A stretch of 64,000 bases of DNA from contig JAIOPQ010000021.1 of the NCBI GenBank assembly GCA_021413825.1, positions 1 to 64,000 on the forward strand, in the 5' to 3' direction. Below the pieces are notes generated by a model. That model had not been told where the DNA came from, did not search any database, and saw only the letters and a program-made list of their open reading frames with translations. This DNA is from Spirochaetia bacterium. GTDB taxonomy: Bacteria > Spirochaetota > Leptospiria > Leptospirales > Leptonemataceae. The position numbers and the translations under genes were made by a program. Below, piece after piece: positions 58,050 to 64,000 of the stretch (the stretch's first letter is position 1; the number at the start of each line of letters is the position of its first letter).

Positions 58050-58879
58050 TTGTCTTCTTCTACGATGAGGAAGTCGTCTTCGTCCTCAACGTCGAATACG
58101 CCGAGACTTTCTTCATCATCTTCCAGGATAATCTCTTCATCGGCGGAATGTGAAGGAGCTGGAGAACTTTTCGGCGCAGGAGCAGCTACATGTGCTGCCT
58201 CAGCGGGTGCCGGAGCCGGAGCCTTGCTTGAAGGAAGATCTTCTGAGATAATTTCCAGTTCATCTTCTTGTGAAAGTACAATGTCATCTTCTTCATCATC
58301 CAGGATGATGATTTCTTCTTCTGGCTCAGCATGATGCGCTGGTGCTGGTGCCGCCGCAGCCACAGGAGCTGGCGGAGGCGTTGGTGCCGCTGCAGTTGCA
58401 GGTGGAAGTGGAGGCTTGGAAGGAGTTTCTTCGATGATGACTACGCTTTCATCTTCGTCAGAACGCGCATGCGAGACGGCTGCTGCTGCAACCGGAGCTG
58501 CGACTGCCGCCGCGGGCGCCGCCGAAGCGAATGAGGAAGAAGTTGATGGAGCTGTTGCCGCCGCTGGACGAGCTGATGAAGCCGGACGGGCCTTTTCCAT
58601 GTCCGTAAGCTTTCCAAGCATCTCCTGAATTTTGCGTTCCAGCAATTCTTCTTTCTGACGCAGCTCACGAAGCTCAGCTCCTGTCTGGTCGAGCTGAGTA
58701 CGCAGCCCTTGCATTTCTTTTTCTTTTTGCTCGAGAGCAAGTTTCAGTTGGTCATGCTCCGAACGCAGATGCTCGTTCTCTGATTCAAGGCGAGAGTTCT
58801 CTGCCCGAAGGTCACCGATAAGTTCCAGAGCACGGACTATCCGGCCTTCTAATTCGTCTAATTGTTGCAGTGTGATCAT
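58046..58879 (-). CDS. Coiled-coil, Ala/Pro-rich and acidic protein, partner of ZapA (possibly ZapB-like)
   Basis: 277 residues in three parts: an N-terminal coiled coil (about 1-90, ITLQQLDELEGRIVRALELIGDLRAENSRLESENEHLRSEHDQL), a low-complexity Ala/Pro linker interrupted by acidic clusters, and an acidic C-terminus (EEIILEDDEESLGVFDVEDEDDFLIVEED). The coiled coil resembles ZapB-type proteins that crosslink ZapA, and the gene overlaps zapA. The acidic repeats recur three times with the pattern E-E-x-I-I-x-D-D-E/D. Low-complexity linkers make alignment unreliable. Division role is inferred from position. Confidence 0.6.
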   Translation of the reverse strand: MITLQQLDELEGRIVRALELIGDLRAENSRLESENEHLRSEHDQLKLALEQKEKEMQGLRTQLDQTGAELRELRQKEELLERKIQEMLGKLTDMEKARPASSARPAAATAPSTSSSFASAAPAAAVAAPVAAAAVSHARSDEDESVVIIEETPSKPPLPPATAAAPTPPPAPVAAAAPAPAHHAEPEEEIIILDDEEDDIVLSQEDELEIISEDLPSSKAPAPAPAEAAHVAAPAPKSSPAPSHSADEEIILEDDEESLGVFDVEDEDDFLIVEEDK

Positions 58880-58950
58880 TTTCGCCGCCCGAAAGATTGC
58901 TTAATAAGGGGTACACTAAGGGACGGCAAATGGGAAGAGAACAAGTAGAA

Positions 58951-58973
58951 TTTTTTCGGGGAGCCCGAAAAAA
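58951..58973. terminator. Strong bidirectional intrinsic terminator after rplT
   Basis: TTTTTTCGGG (58951-58960), loop GAG, CCCGAAAAAA (58964-58973): a 10-bp perfect stem with T/A tracts, ending the minus-strand infC-rpmI-rplT operon. A second hairpin GCGGCC...GGCCGC (58992-59009) has the rplT TGA in its loop. Confidence 0.85.
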
Positions 58974-59000
58974 TCCGGGATTCAGGGCTGTGCGGCCTTT

Positions 59001-59354
59001 TCAGGCCGCTGTCTTAACGGATTGCTGCACGAGAGCTTTGAAACCGGCCGGGTCGGTTGATGCAATATTAGCAAGCATCTTGCGGTTCATGTCAATACCG
59101 GCGCTCTTCAACCCATGCATGAAGACCGAATAACTGACGTTATTGATCCTGCACGCCGCGTTAATACGTACGATCCACTGCGAGCGGATGGTGCGCTTGA
59201 ACTGTTTGCGAGATGCAAATTTGTGAACACCAGCGTGAACGACTGCCTGGAGTGCTGTGCGATAGAGTCTTCCGCTACCAGCGCGGAAGCCCTTCGCCTG
59301 TTTCATCAGGCGATTTCTGCGATTCTTGTGGCCGGGGCCGCCTTTGACGCGCAT
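59001..59354 (-). CDS. rplT: 50S ribosomal protein L20
   Basis: 117 residues. [32 protein letters not shown], then RSQWIVRINAACRINNVSYSVFMHGLKSAGIDMNRKMLANIA: standard L20. It binds 23S rRNA early in large-subunit assembly and in many bacteria represses its own operon. It is a little divergent in the first 10 residues compared with the usual RVKRGV. ATG overlaps the rpmI stop by one base. Confidence 0.96.
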   Translation of the reverse strand: MRVKGGPGHKNRRNRLMKQAKGFRAGSGRLYRTALQAVVHAGVHKFASRKQFKRTIRSQWIVRINAACRINNVSYSVFMHGLKSAGIDMNRKMLANIASTDPAGFKALVQQSVKTAA

Positions 59355-59557
59355 TATCTGCCTCCGTACGGAAGCAGGGTCATGATTTGTTTATGATCTG
59401 CTGTGTTGATATAAGTGATCTGTTTAAGATGACGCATACGCTTGGACGGCTTCTTAGTCAGAATGTGGTTACCAAAGGCGCGTTGCCGCTTGATTTTTCC
59501 CTTTGCAGTAATCCGAAACCGCTTAGCGGCTGATTTATTTGTCTTTAATTTGGACAT
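59354..59557 (-). CDS. rpmI: 50S ribosomal protein L35
   Basis: 67 residues. [49 protein letters not shown] is a typical L35 sequence. It lies 2 bases after infC and is coupled to rplT, the conserved infC-rpmI-rplT order. Confidence 0.96.
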   Translation of the reverse strand: MSKLKTNKSAAKRFRITAKGKIKRQRAFGNHILTKKPSKRMRHLKQITYINTADHKQIMTLLPYGGR

Positions 59558-59559
59558 GA

Positions 59560-60180
59560 CTACACCTTTTGAGCTTGAGCGTCAGGTTTTTCAGTCCTGA
59601 CCTCGGTTGCAACTGGTTTTGGTTTGGTATCAGTCTTTTTCTTCTGGCCTGGCTTGGCTGCAAGGACAAGAACGATCTGCTTCCCTTCCATCTTGGCCGG
59701 CGTTTCCACAAGTGCCACGTCTGTTACATCTTTGATGAGGCGATTCACAATGGCCATACCCAGATCTGGATGGGCAATTTCACGACCCCGGAAACGCAGG
59801 GTTACTTTGACCTTATCCCCATTCTCAAGGAATGAGATGGCCTGGTCCTTCTTGATCTTGTAATCGTTGATGCCGACCTTGGGTCGGAGTTTGATTTCCT
59901 TGATTTGAATTACGTGCTGGTTCTTGGCCTGTTCTTTCTTGCGTTTCTGCTGCTCGAACTTCCATTTTCCAAAATCGACGATTTTGCAGACCGGTGGATC
60001 TTGGTCTGGTGATACTTCGACCAGATCGAGGCCTTTAGCTTCTGCCTGCTCAATTGCGAGCTTTGTCTCTACGACTTCAGTGCCCTTTCCATCTACTACG
60101 AGACGTACTTTAGGATTGGTAATTTGCCGGTTAATGCGCGGATCTTTGGACGATGGGGGACGACTTTTATGGTGCTGCAA
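59560..60180 (-). CDS. infC: Translation initiation factor IF-3 (TTG start)
   Basis: 206 residues. N-terminal domain [64 protein letters not shown], a linker, and the C-terminal [50 protein letters not shown] Lys/Pro-rich tail of about 30 residues extends past the usual end. The start at 60180 is TTG, with GGAG 7 bases upstream. infC characteristically uses a rare start (AUU in E. coli) so that IF-3 can repress itself; TTG fits that pattern. Confidence 0.95.
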   Translation of the reverse strand: MQHHKSRPPSSKDPRINRQITNPKVRLVVDGKGTEVVETKLAIEQAEAKGLDLVEVSPDQDPPVCKIVDFGKWKFEQQKRKKEQAKNQHVIQIKEIKLRPKVGINDYKIKKDQAISFLENGDKVKVTLRFRGREIAHPDLGMAIVNRLIKDVTDVALVETPAKMEGKQIVLVLAAKPGQKKKTDTKPKPVATEVRTEKPDAQAQKV

Positions 60181-60404
60181 TGAACACTCCTGAGTGATAC
60201 TCTTGAATTTGTGGACTGGAAAACGGAACGGTCATTAGAATGATAAGGAGAAGCAGGATGCTTCTGATGCGATGGCAAAGTGATTTAGATTGCGAATTTG
60301 CATTCAGGCCGTTACTATCTTTCTTATTCGGCCCAGGCAGAATTCCCGCAAGCATTTTTCATGGTAACTTTTGAGTCCAGTCCAGAGTATGGATTTCAAA
60401 GCAA

Positions 60405-61118
60405 ATGCATCTTATTGATACCGGCATCGGCCAGCCCACGGTTCGAACAGTTCATCCCGGCAGCACGCTTGTTCTGGGCTTTCAGTATGCTGGCAAAATC
60501 GAGCGCGCACAGGAAAATACCTGGGAAAGGCTTGCGCCGGCCGGGATAACGGGCCTTCAAAGGGTGAGCCAGACGTTTCGCGATACGGAACCCACGGGTT
60601 CTATCCTGGCCTATGTCCAGCCCGAGGATTTCAGTTGCCTAATACCAGCGCACGAGCTAACGGGCCGTTCGCTGAGTCTAGAATGTCTTTTTCCACGATC
60701 GCGACTGAACCAACTCCAGGAACAACTGCAGGCGTCCGGATCGGTATCGGATCGCTTCAATCTTGTACGCCAGTTGCTTGGGGAAAGGCGCGCCACCGGA
60801 TCATCTGCTTGCCTTCTAGCCGTTGACCTCATTCGAAAACGTGCCAGAGTCACAATGAAAGACCTTTCCAAACTAACGGGTATTAGCTCCAGGCAGCTAC
60901 AGCGACTTTTCCTGAACCAGATCGGCATGAGTCCCATGGAGTTTGCACGCCTGGTTCGGTTTGAAAGAACCGCACAGCGCCTTGCAAGCGGGAACACGTC
61001 TGCTGTGGAGGATTACGCAGATCAGGCACATCTCATACATGATCTAAAGCGACGGACTGGCCAGACACCGGGGCAGTTTAGCAAAGCCCAGAAAATGTCG
61101 CTTTCATACAATTCTTAA
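60405..61118 (+). CDS. AraC-family transcriptional regulator
   Basis: 237 residues. N-terminal ligand-like domain (VRTVHPGSTLVLGFQYAGKIERAQENTWERLAPAGITGLQRVSQTF), of the DUF6597/sensor type found with AraC domains, then two helix-turn-helix motifs (MKDLSKLTGISSRQLQRLFLNQIGMSPMEFARLVRFERTAQRL, then a degenerate second one ending LKRRTGQTPGQFSK). It lies 58 bases upstream of a hemerythrin-like gene in the same direction and probably regulates it. The upstream 223 bases to infC hold its promoter but no motif could be assigned. Confidence 0.85.
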   Translation: MHLIDTGIGQPTVRTVHPGSTLVLGFQYAGKIERAQENTWERLAPAGITGLQRVSQTFRDTEPTGSILAYVQPEDFSCLIPAHELTGRSLSLECLFPRSRLNQLQEQLQASGSVSDRFNLVRQLLGERRATGSSACLLAVDLIRKRARVTMKDLSKLTGISSRQLQRLFLNQIGMSPMEFARLVRFERTAQRLASGNTSAVEDYADQAHLIHDLKRRTGQTPGQFSKAQKMSLSYNS

Positions 61119-61176
61119 CCCCGACATTGGGGTAAACTCAGCTTACAGGATTGAATCCTGCAAGGAGTAACTAGAA

Positions 61177-61803
61177 ATGGAACAGGACCTGAAAATCAAA
61201 CAGGGATCTAAAATAGAAAAGAGACGACCCAACTACTACGCGAATGTGCATAAGGCGTTACGTTATGCGCTATCCACCCTCTTGATTCAGGCAGGCAGAA
61301 CATGCAGTGATCAAGAGATGTCGGCTGAAGTGTTCTTCTTTCTTAACTTTCATGCTGAAAATGAGAACCTTGATTTACTGCCTGCCCTTGCAAACGTAGA
61401 ACCTCACATTGTAACAAAAGATAACGACGAACACCATAAACTGGAAGAACTCGCAGAAAGTATTAAGGATCGTTTGGAGAATTTTCCCCTGAATGAAGAA
61501 GAAAACTGGAACTGGTATCTGGATTTGAGCCGGTACGTTGCATTCCAGCTGGAGCATATGGGCCGTGAAGAGCGCGAAACTCTGACTGCATTGCACAAGC
61601 ATTTTTCAGATGAGGAAATCGCTGGATTTGGAGCTCGCTCTGTTACTCGAGCCACGCAGGAAGAACGCACATTGATGCTTGGCTGGATGTTTCGGGCACT
61701 AAATCCAGAAGAATCCGAAGAGTATCTTGAGAAACTCAAGTCTGTTGTTCCCCAGGAAGCATTCGCTGAAATCCTAAAACTGAAACAAAATCGAACCGAT
61801 TGA
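61177..61803 (+). CDS. Hemerythrin-like (HHE) protein, probable di-iron
   Basis: 208 residues, all helical, no signal peptide. Metal-ligand-like residues occur in the HHE order: NVHKALRYALSTLL (His24), FHAENENLDLLPALA (HxxxE), DNDEHHKLEELAESI (HH) and FQLEHMGREERETL (HxxxE). These fit a four-helix di-iron bundle that senses or stores oxygen or NO, with an extra C-terminal helical domain (GARSVTRATQEERTLMLGWMFRALNPEESEEYLEKLKSVV). AAGGAG lies 9 bases before the ATG. The upstream AraC gene probably controls it. Metal binding is inferred. Confidence 0.7.
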   Translation: MEQDLKIKQGSKIEKRRPNYYANVHKALRYALSTLLIQAGRTCSDQEMSAEVFFFLNFHAENENLDLLPALANVEPHIVTKDNDEHHKLEELAESIKDRLENFPLNEEENWNWYLDLSRYVAFQLEHMGREERETLTALHKHFSDEEIAGFGARSVTRATQEERTLMLGWMFRALNPEESEEYLEKLKSVVPQEAFAEILKLKQNRTD

Positions 61804-61889
61804 AAACCTGATCCGTCTGAAGTCTGCATTGAAGTAAATATTCGTCTATTGATGCGTATTCAAAAAGAAGCATGCTTCCTGGAGTTCTT

Positions 61890-63623
61890 ATGAGATTTCG
61901 TCTAACGCTTTCAAATTTCGTCGTGCTGGTCATATCCAGTTTAATGCTGATCAATACACTTATGACGGCAGAGGATTCCATTGCTTCAGTACCGGGAAAA
62001 ATAGAGGCAGTAACAGTCTATTCTGATCGCGCTTTAGTTCGGAGGTCTCAAAGCATTAAACTCTCCGGCACACAGTCTACGGTGCGATTTGTGGAGTTAC
62101 CCGCATCCTTAATCCCGGATACAATTCGAGCGTCTGCTACGGGCGTTACGATTGCGTCCATTTCTGTGCGTCCTTCCAATCAAATGGAAGATTCAATCCT
62201 TGAGGAGCATCCACTCAAGAAGCGAATCGAAGATCTGAATCGATCTATTCGGGCTGAAGGCGATCGCCAGGCAAACTATCGCGAGCAGTTGAAGACTTTA
62301 AACTCGTTTGCGCATCTAACTACAACCCAAACAGACCGCGAGATGCGCGGCAATGCCATTCAGGTAAACGGCTGGATGGAGGCCATGAAGTATATGGAAG
62401 ATCGCCGGATGGACTACCTTCAAAAAATCCAGGGGTCAGAGCTAAAGATCACAGAGCTTCAAAAGGCACAGAAAATTGCATCGGAACAATTTGCGCGCAT
62501 AGCAAATGCACGCAGACGCTCCCCAGTCGATGTAGAGCTTGTGTGTCAGGGCAAGCCTGGAGCAACAGGTGCATTGCATCTGGACTACATGGTGTCAGGT
62601 GTTTCCTGGAAAGGAATCTACGATCTCCATGGAAAATCCGAAGGCGGTGACTTTAGACTTGAATCCATTGCAACTGTGCGTCAGAAGACCGGCGAGGACT
62701 GGAGCGATGTTCAGGTAACGCTTTCGACTGCAAGACCGTCGCTTGCAATAGCTCCTCCCACTATTAAGCCATGGCGAGTGAGTCCTGGAAGCCTTTCAAT
62801 GAATGATCAAAAACCAACCGATGCTCTAGCAGGCGATGAGGAAGCAACGGGCAAAGTTACAGACAGCGACCATTCTTCAACGGATGTTGCAGAAGTTTCA
62901 ACGTTCACCGTTCAGTTGCCAGGACTTGAAAGTATTCCAAGCGATAATTCAGATCATCGCGTAACCATGCAAACGGCCACAATCAACGGAGTTGTTTCGC
63001 ATGTTGCAATCCCATCAAAGACGACTTTTGTATTTCTAAAAGGTAAATTCAAAAATACATCGAGCATGCCTTTGCTTTGGAATACAGCCAATGTGTATCT
63101 GGATGGAGGATTCGTTGGGACAACCAGCCCTGGTAGCAAGGCTTCCGTTGGTGAGGATTTTGAAATGTATCTGGGACCGGATCAAAGAATGCAGGTGAAG
63201 CGAACTCTACTCAACGGAGAGATTGCAGGTTCGGGAATCATAAGCCAGAGCGTGGAAATTCACAATCAATGGCAGATTGAGATTTCAAATTATACCAAGA
63301 AATCCAGAGAGGTTTTGATTCTCGATCAGTTCCCAGTCAGCGCAGATCCTCGAATCAGCACCAAATTTCTTGGATCAAGTCGAGGCGACGTCAAGGCAGA
63401 TGCAAAGGGCATTTTAGCCTGGACGGTTACGGTTGCTGCAGGCCAAACGCAAAAATTTGACTTTTCTTATAATCTGAGTCTACCACGCGAATTCTGGACC
63501 AGCTTTGAAAAGGCGGAAGAGATCAAGCAGGAGAAGCAGCGGGAATATGCGCCAAATGCTGAACCAGCCGCACCCACAAAGGAAAAGAAGATGTATAACC
63601 TGGAACGAATGTTGATGCATTGA
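61890..63623 (+). CDS. DUF4140/DUF4139 (mucoidy-inhibitor-A-like) exported protein
   Basis: 577 residues from the ATG at 61890, chosen because GGAG lies 7 bases upstream and the signal peptide (MRFRLTLSNFVVLVISSLML...) starts there. N-terminal DUF4140 (GKIEAVTVYSDRALVRRSQSIKLSGTQSTVRFVELPASLIPDTIRASATG), a coiled-coil middle (about 105-200, LKKRIEDLNRSIRAEGDRQANYREQL), then DUF4139 (LHLDYMVSGVSWKGIYDLHGKSEGGDFRLESIATVRQKTGEDWSDVQVTLSTARPSLA through the final WTVTVAAGQTQKFDFSYNL). Named after a Pseudomonas mucoidy factor; function unsettled. Secreted or periplasmic. Confidence 0.85.
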   Translation: MRFRLTLSNFVVLVISSLMLINTLMTAEDSIASVPGKIEAVTVYSDRALVRRSQSIKLSGTQSTVRFVELPASLIPDTIRASATGVTIASISVRPSNQMEDSILEEHPLKKRIEDLNRSIRAEGDRQANYREQLKTLNSFAHLTTTQTDREMRGNAIQVNGWMEAMKYMEDRRMDYLQKIQGSELKITELQKAQKIASEQFARIANARRRSPVDVELVCQGKPGATGALHLDYMVSGVSWKGIYDLHGKSEGGDFRLESIATVRQKTGEDWSDVQVTLSTARPSLAIAPPTIKPWRVSPGSLSMNDQKPTDALAGDEEATGKVTDSDHSSTDVAEVSTFTVQLPGLESIPSDNSDHRVTMQTATINGVVSHVAIPSKTTFVFLKGKFKNTSSMPLLWNTANVYLDGGFVGTTSPGSKASVGEDFEMYLGPDQRMQVKRTLLNGEIAGSGIISQSVEIHNQWQIEISNYTKKSREVLILDQFPVSADPRISTKFLGSSRGDVKADAKGILAWTVTVAAGQTQKFDFSYNLSLPREFWTSFEKAEEIKQEKQREYAPNAEPAAPTKEKKMYNLERMLMH

Positions 63624-63651
63624 GGTATTCGCATCCATTTTTGTGCAGACT

Positions 63652-63668
63652 CTGCGTAGCATACGCAG
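63652..63668 (+). terminator. Hairpin after the DUF4139 gene
   Basis: CTGCGTA (63652-63658), loop GCA, TACGCAG (63662-63668): a perfect 7-bp stem 28 bases after the stop. Only GGGTT follows, so terminator activity is uncertain. Confidence 0.45.
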
Positions 63669-63776
63669 GGTTATGCGCAAAACGACGCTTATGAATATTC
63701 ATAAAACTCTGAAATGTCGGGGTGGTCTTGAAAATTTTCATTGATCAAAGAATTCGAACTCTTTCCTCTTGACCTT

Positions 63777-64000
63777 ATGAAACAAACACTATTGATCCTG
63801 ATGGCAGTAAGTATGCTGGGTTTTGCTGCTTGCGGCAAAAAGACTGCAAGCGCGGATGGAGGTTGCGAAGGCATCTCTGCAATGGATGCGAAAATGAAGT
63901 GCGAAGATAACAAAGTAATGTTTTGCTCTTCGTTCACAAGCTACAAATGGCAAGCGCAGAACACCTGCGATGCTGGAAAGACCTGCTTCATTTCTGAAGA
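63777..64000 (+). CDS. Small Cys-rich lipoprotein (3' end outside window)
   Basis: The gene runs past the window end; 74 codons are visible. Signal peptide with lipobox (MAVSMLGFAACGKK), then Ser/Ala and several cysteines (GGCEGISAMD, MKCEDNKVMFCSS, QNTCDAGKTCFIS). The opening is very like the lipoprotein gene at 33381 (both end the signal peptide AACGKK). The Cys pattern differs from that gene, so they are at most distant relatives. Function unknown. Confidence 0.7.
   Translation, partial: MKQTLLILMAVSMLGFAACGKKTASADGGCEGISAMDAKMKCEDNKVMFCSSFTSYKWQAQNTCDAGKTCFISE

Noticed and set aside
58331-58628. Arg/Cys- and Ser/Ala-rich plus-strand frames inside the ZapA partner gene
   Set aside because: They mirror the low-complexity Ala/Pro and acidic codons of the real minus-strand gene.

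Overview
The window looks like a stretch of chromosome from a member of the Leptospirales (spirochaetes), probably outside the low-GC pathogenic Leptospira, because base composition is roughly even. This is an inference from content. The markers are a DUF1554 lectin-like lipoprotein, a DUF1566 (Lcl) lipoprotein, many lipoproteins with loose spirochaetal lipoboxes, a 7TMR-DISM hybrid histidine kinase, the long two-part form of IspG, lipid A synthesis (LpxA), and a block running from chemotaxis genes through scpAB, pheA/tyrA and cmk to rpsA. I see no rRNA, ordinary tRNA, insertion sequence, prophage or CRISPR array.

Layout. 1-9.3 kb: the end of a ferric-reductase-type flavoprotein with a cytochrome b5-like partner, a sensor kinase, an FKBP lipoprotein, an alpha/beta hydrolase, ispG and an amino-acid permease. 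9.3-15.6 kb: a complete RNA-repair locus. rtcR (sigma-54 activator) is divergent from rsr (Ro60/TROVE protein), two tRNA-like RNA segments, rtcB (RNA ligase), rtcA (RNA 3'-phosphate cyclase) and a decayed second rtcB copy that carries the terminator. A near-perfect sigma-54 promoter lies upstream of rsr. 15.6-34 kb: lipoproteins, lpxA, a core-type glycosyltransferase, an RNA polymerase omega-like acidic protein, a Maf/DUF115 protein, aroF, a permease, a small SDR/metallo-hydrolase operon, and gpmA. 34-45 kb: an ECF sigma/FecR pair, a secreted caspase-like peptidase operon, GtrA/GtrB-type polyprenyl-phosphate sugar genes, a papain-fold protease with a TerB-like tail, and a zinc phospholipase C-like protein. 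45-57.5 kb, minus strand: a long, tightly packed run transcribed from folate cyclo-ligase through cheW, cheA, cheB, cheY, scpA, scpB, chorismate mutase, tyrA, cmk, rpsA and a TPR-like protein to hisG. 57.5-60.2 kb: zapA with a coiled-coil partner, and infC-rpmI-rplT. 60.4-64 kb: an AraC regulator, a hemerythrin-like protein, a DUF4139 protein and a lipoprotein cut by the window end.

The most notable system is the RNA-repair locus. RtcR should sense damaged RNA and switch on, through sigma-54, an operon combining an RNA-binding Ro60 ring, tRNA-mimic RNAs, a ligase and an end-modifying cyclase. One RNA (12845-12961) has canonical tRNA acceptor, D and T arms and a 5-nt variable loop, but about 44 extra nucleotides where the anticodon loop should be. 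The second rtcB copy is a patchwork remnant: about 79-87% identical over one core segment and 97% identical over its last 185 bases. It has lost about 607 bases net in the middle and supplies the operon terminator. Other points worth attention are CheA with a CheC-like C-terminal domain, a methyltransferase whose conserved N-terminus has no usable start codon, a DUF1697 gene missing its N-terminus, and a probable CTG-start gene.
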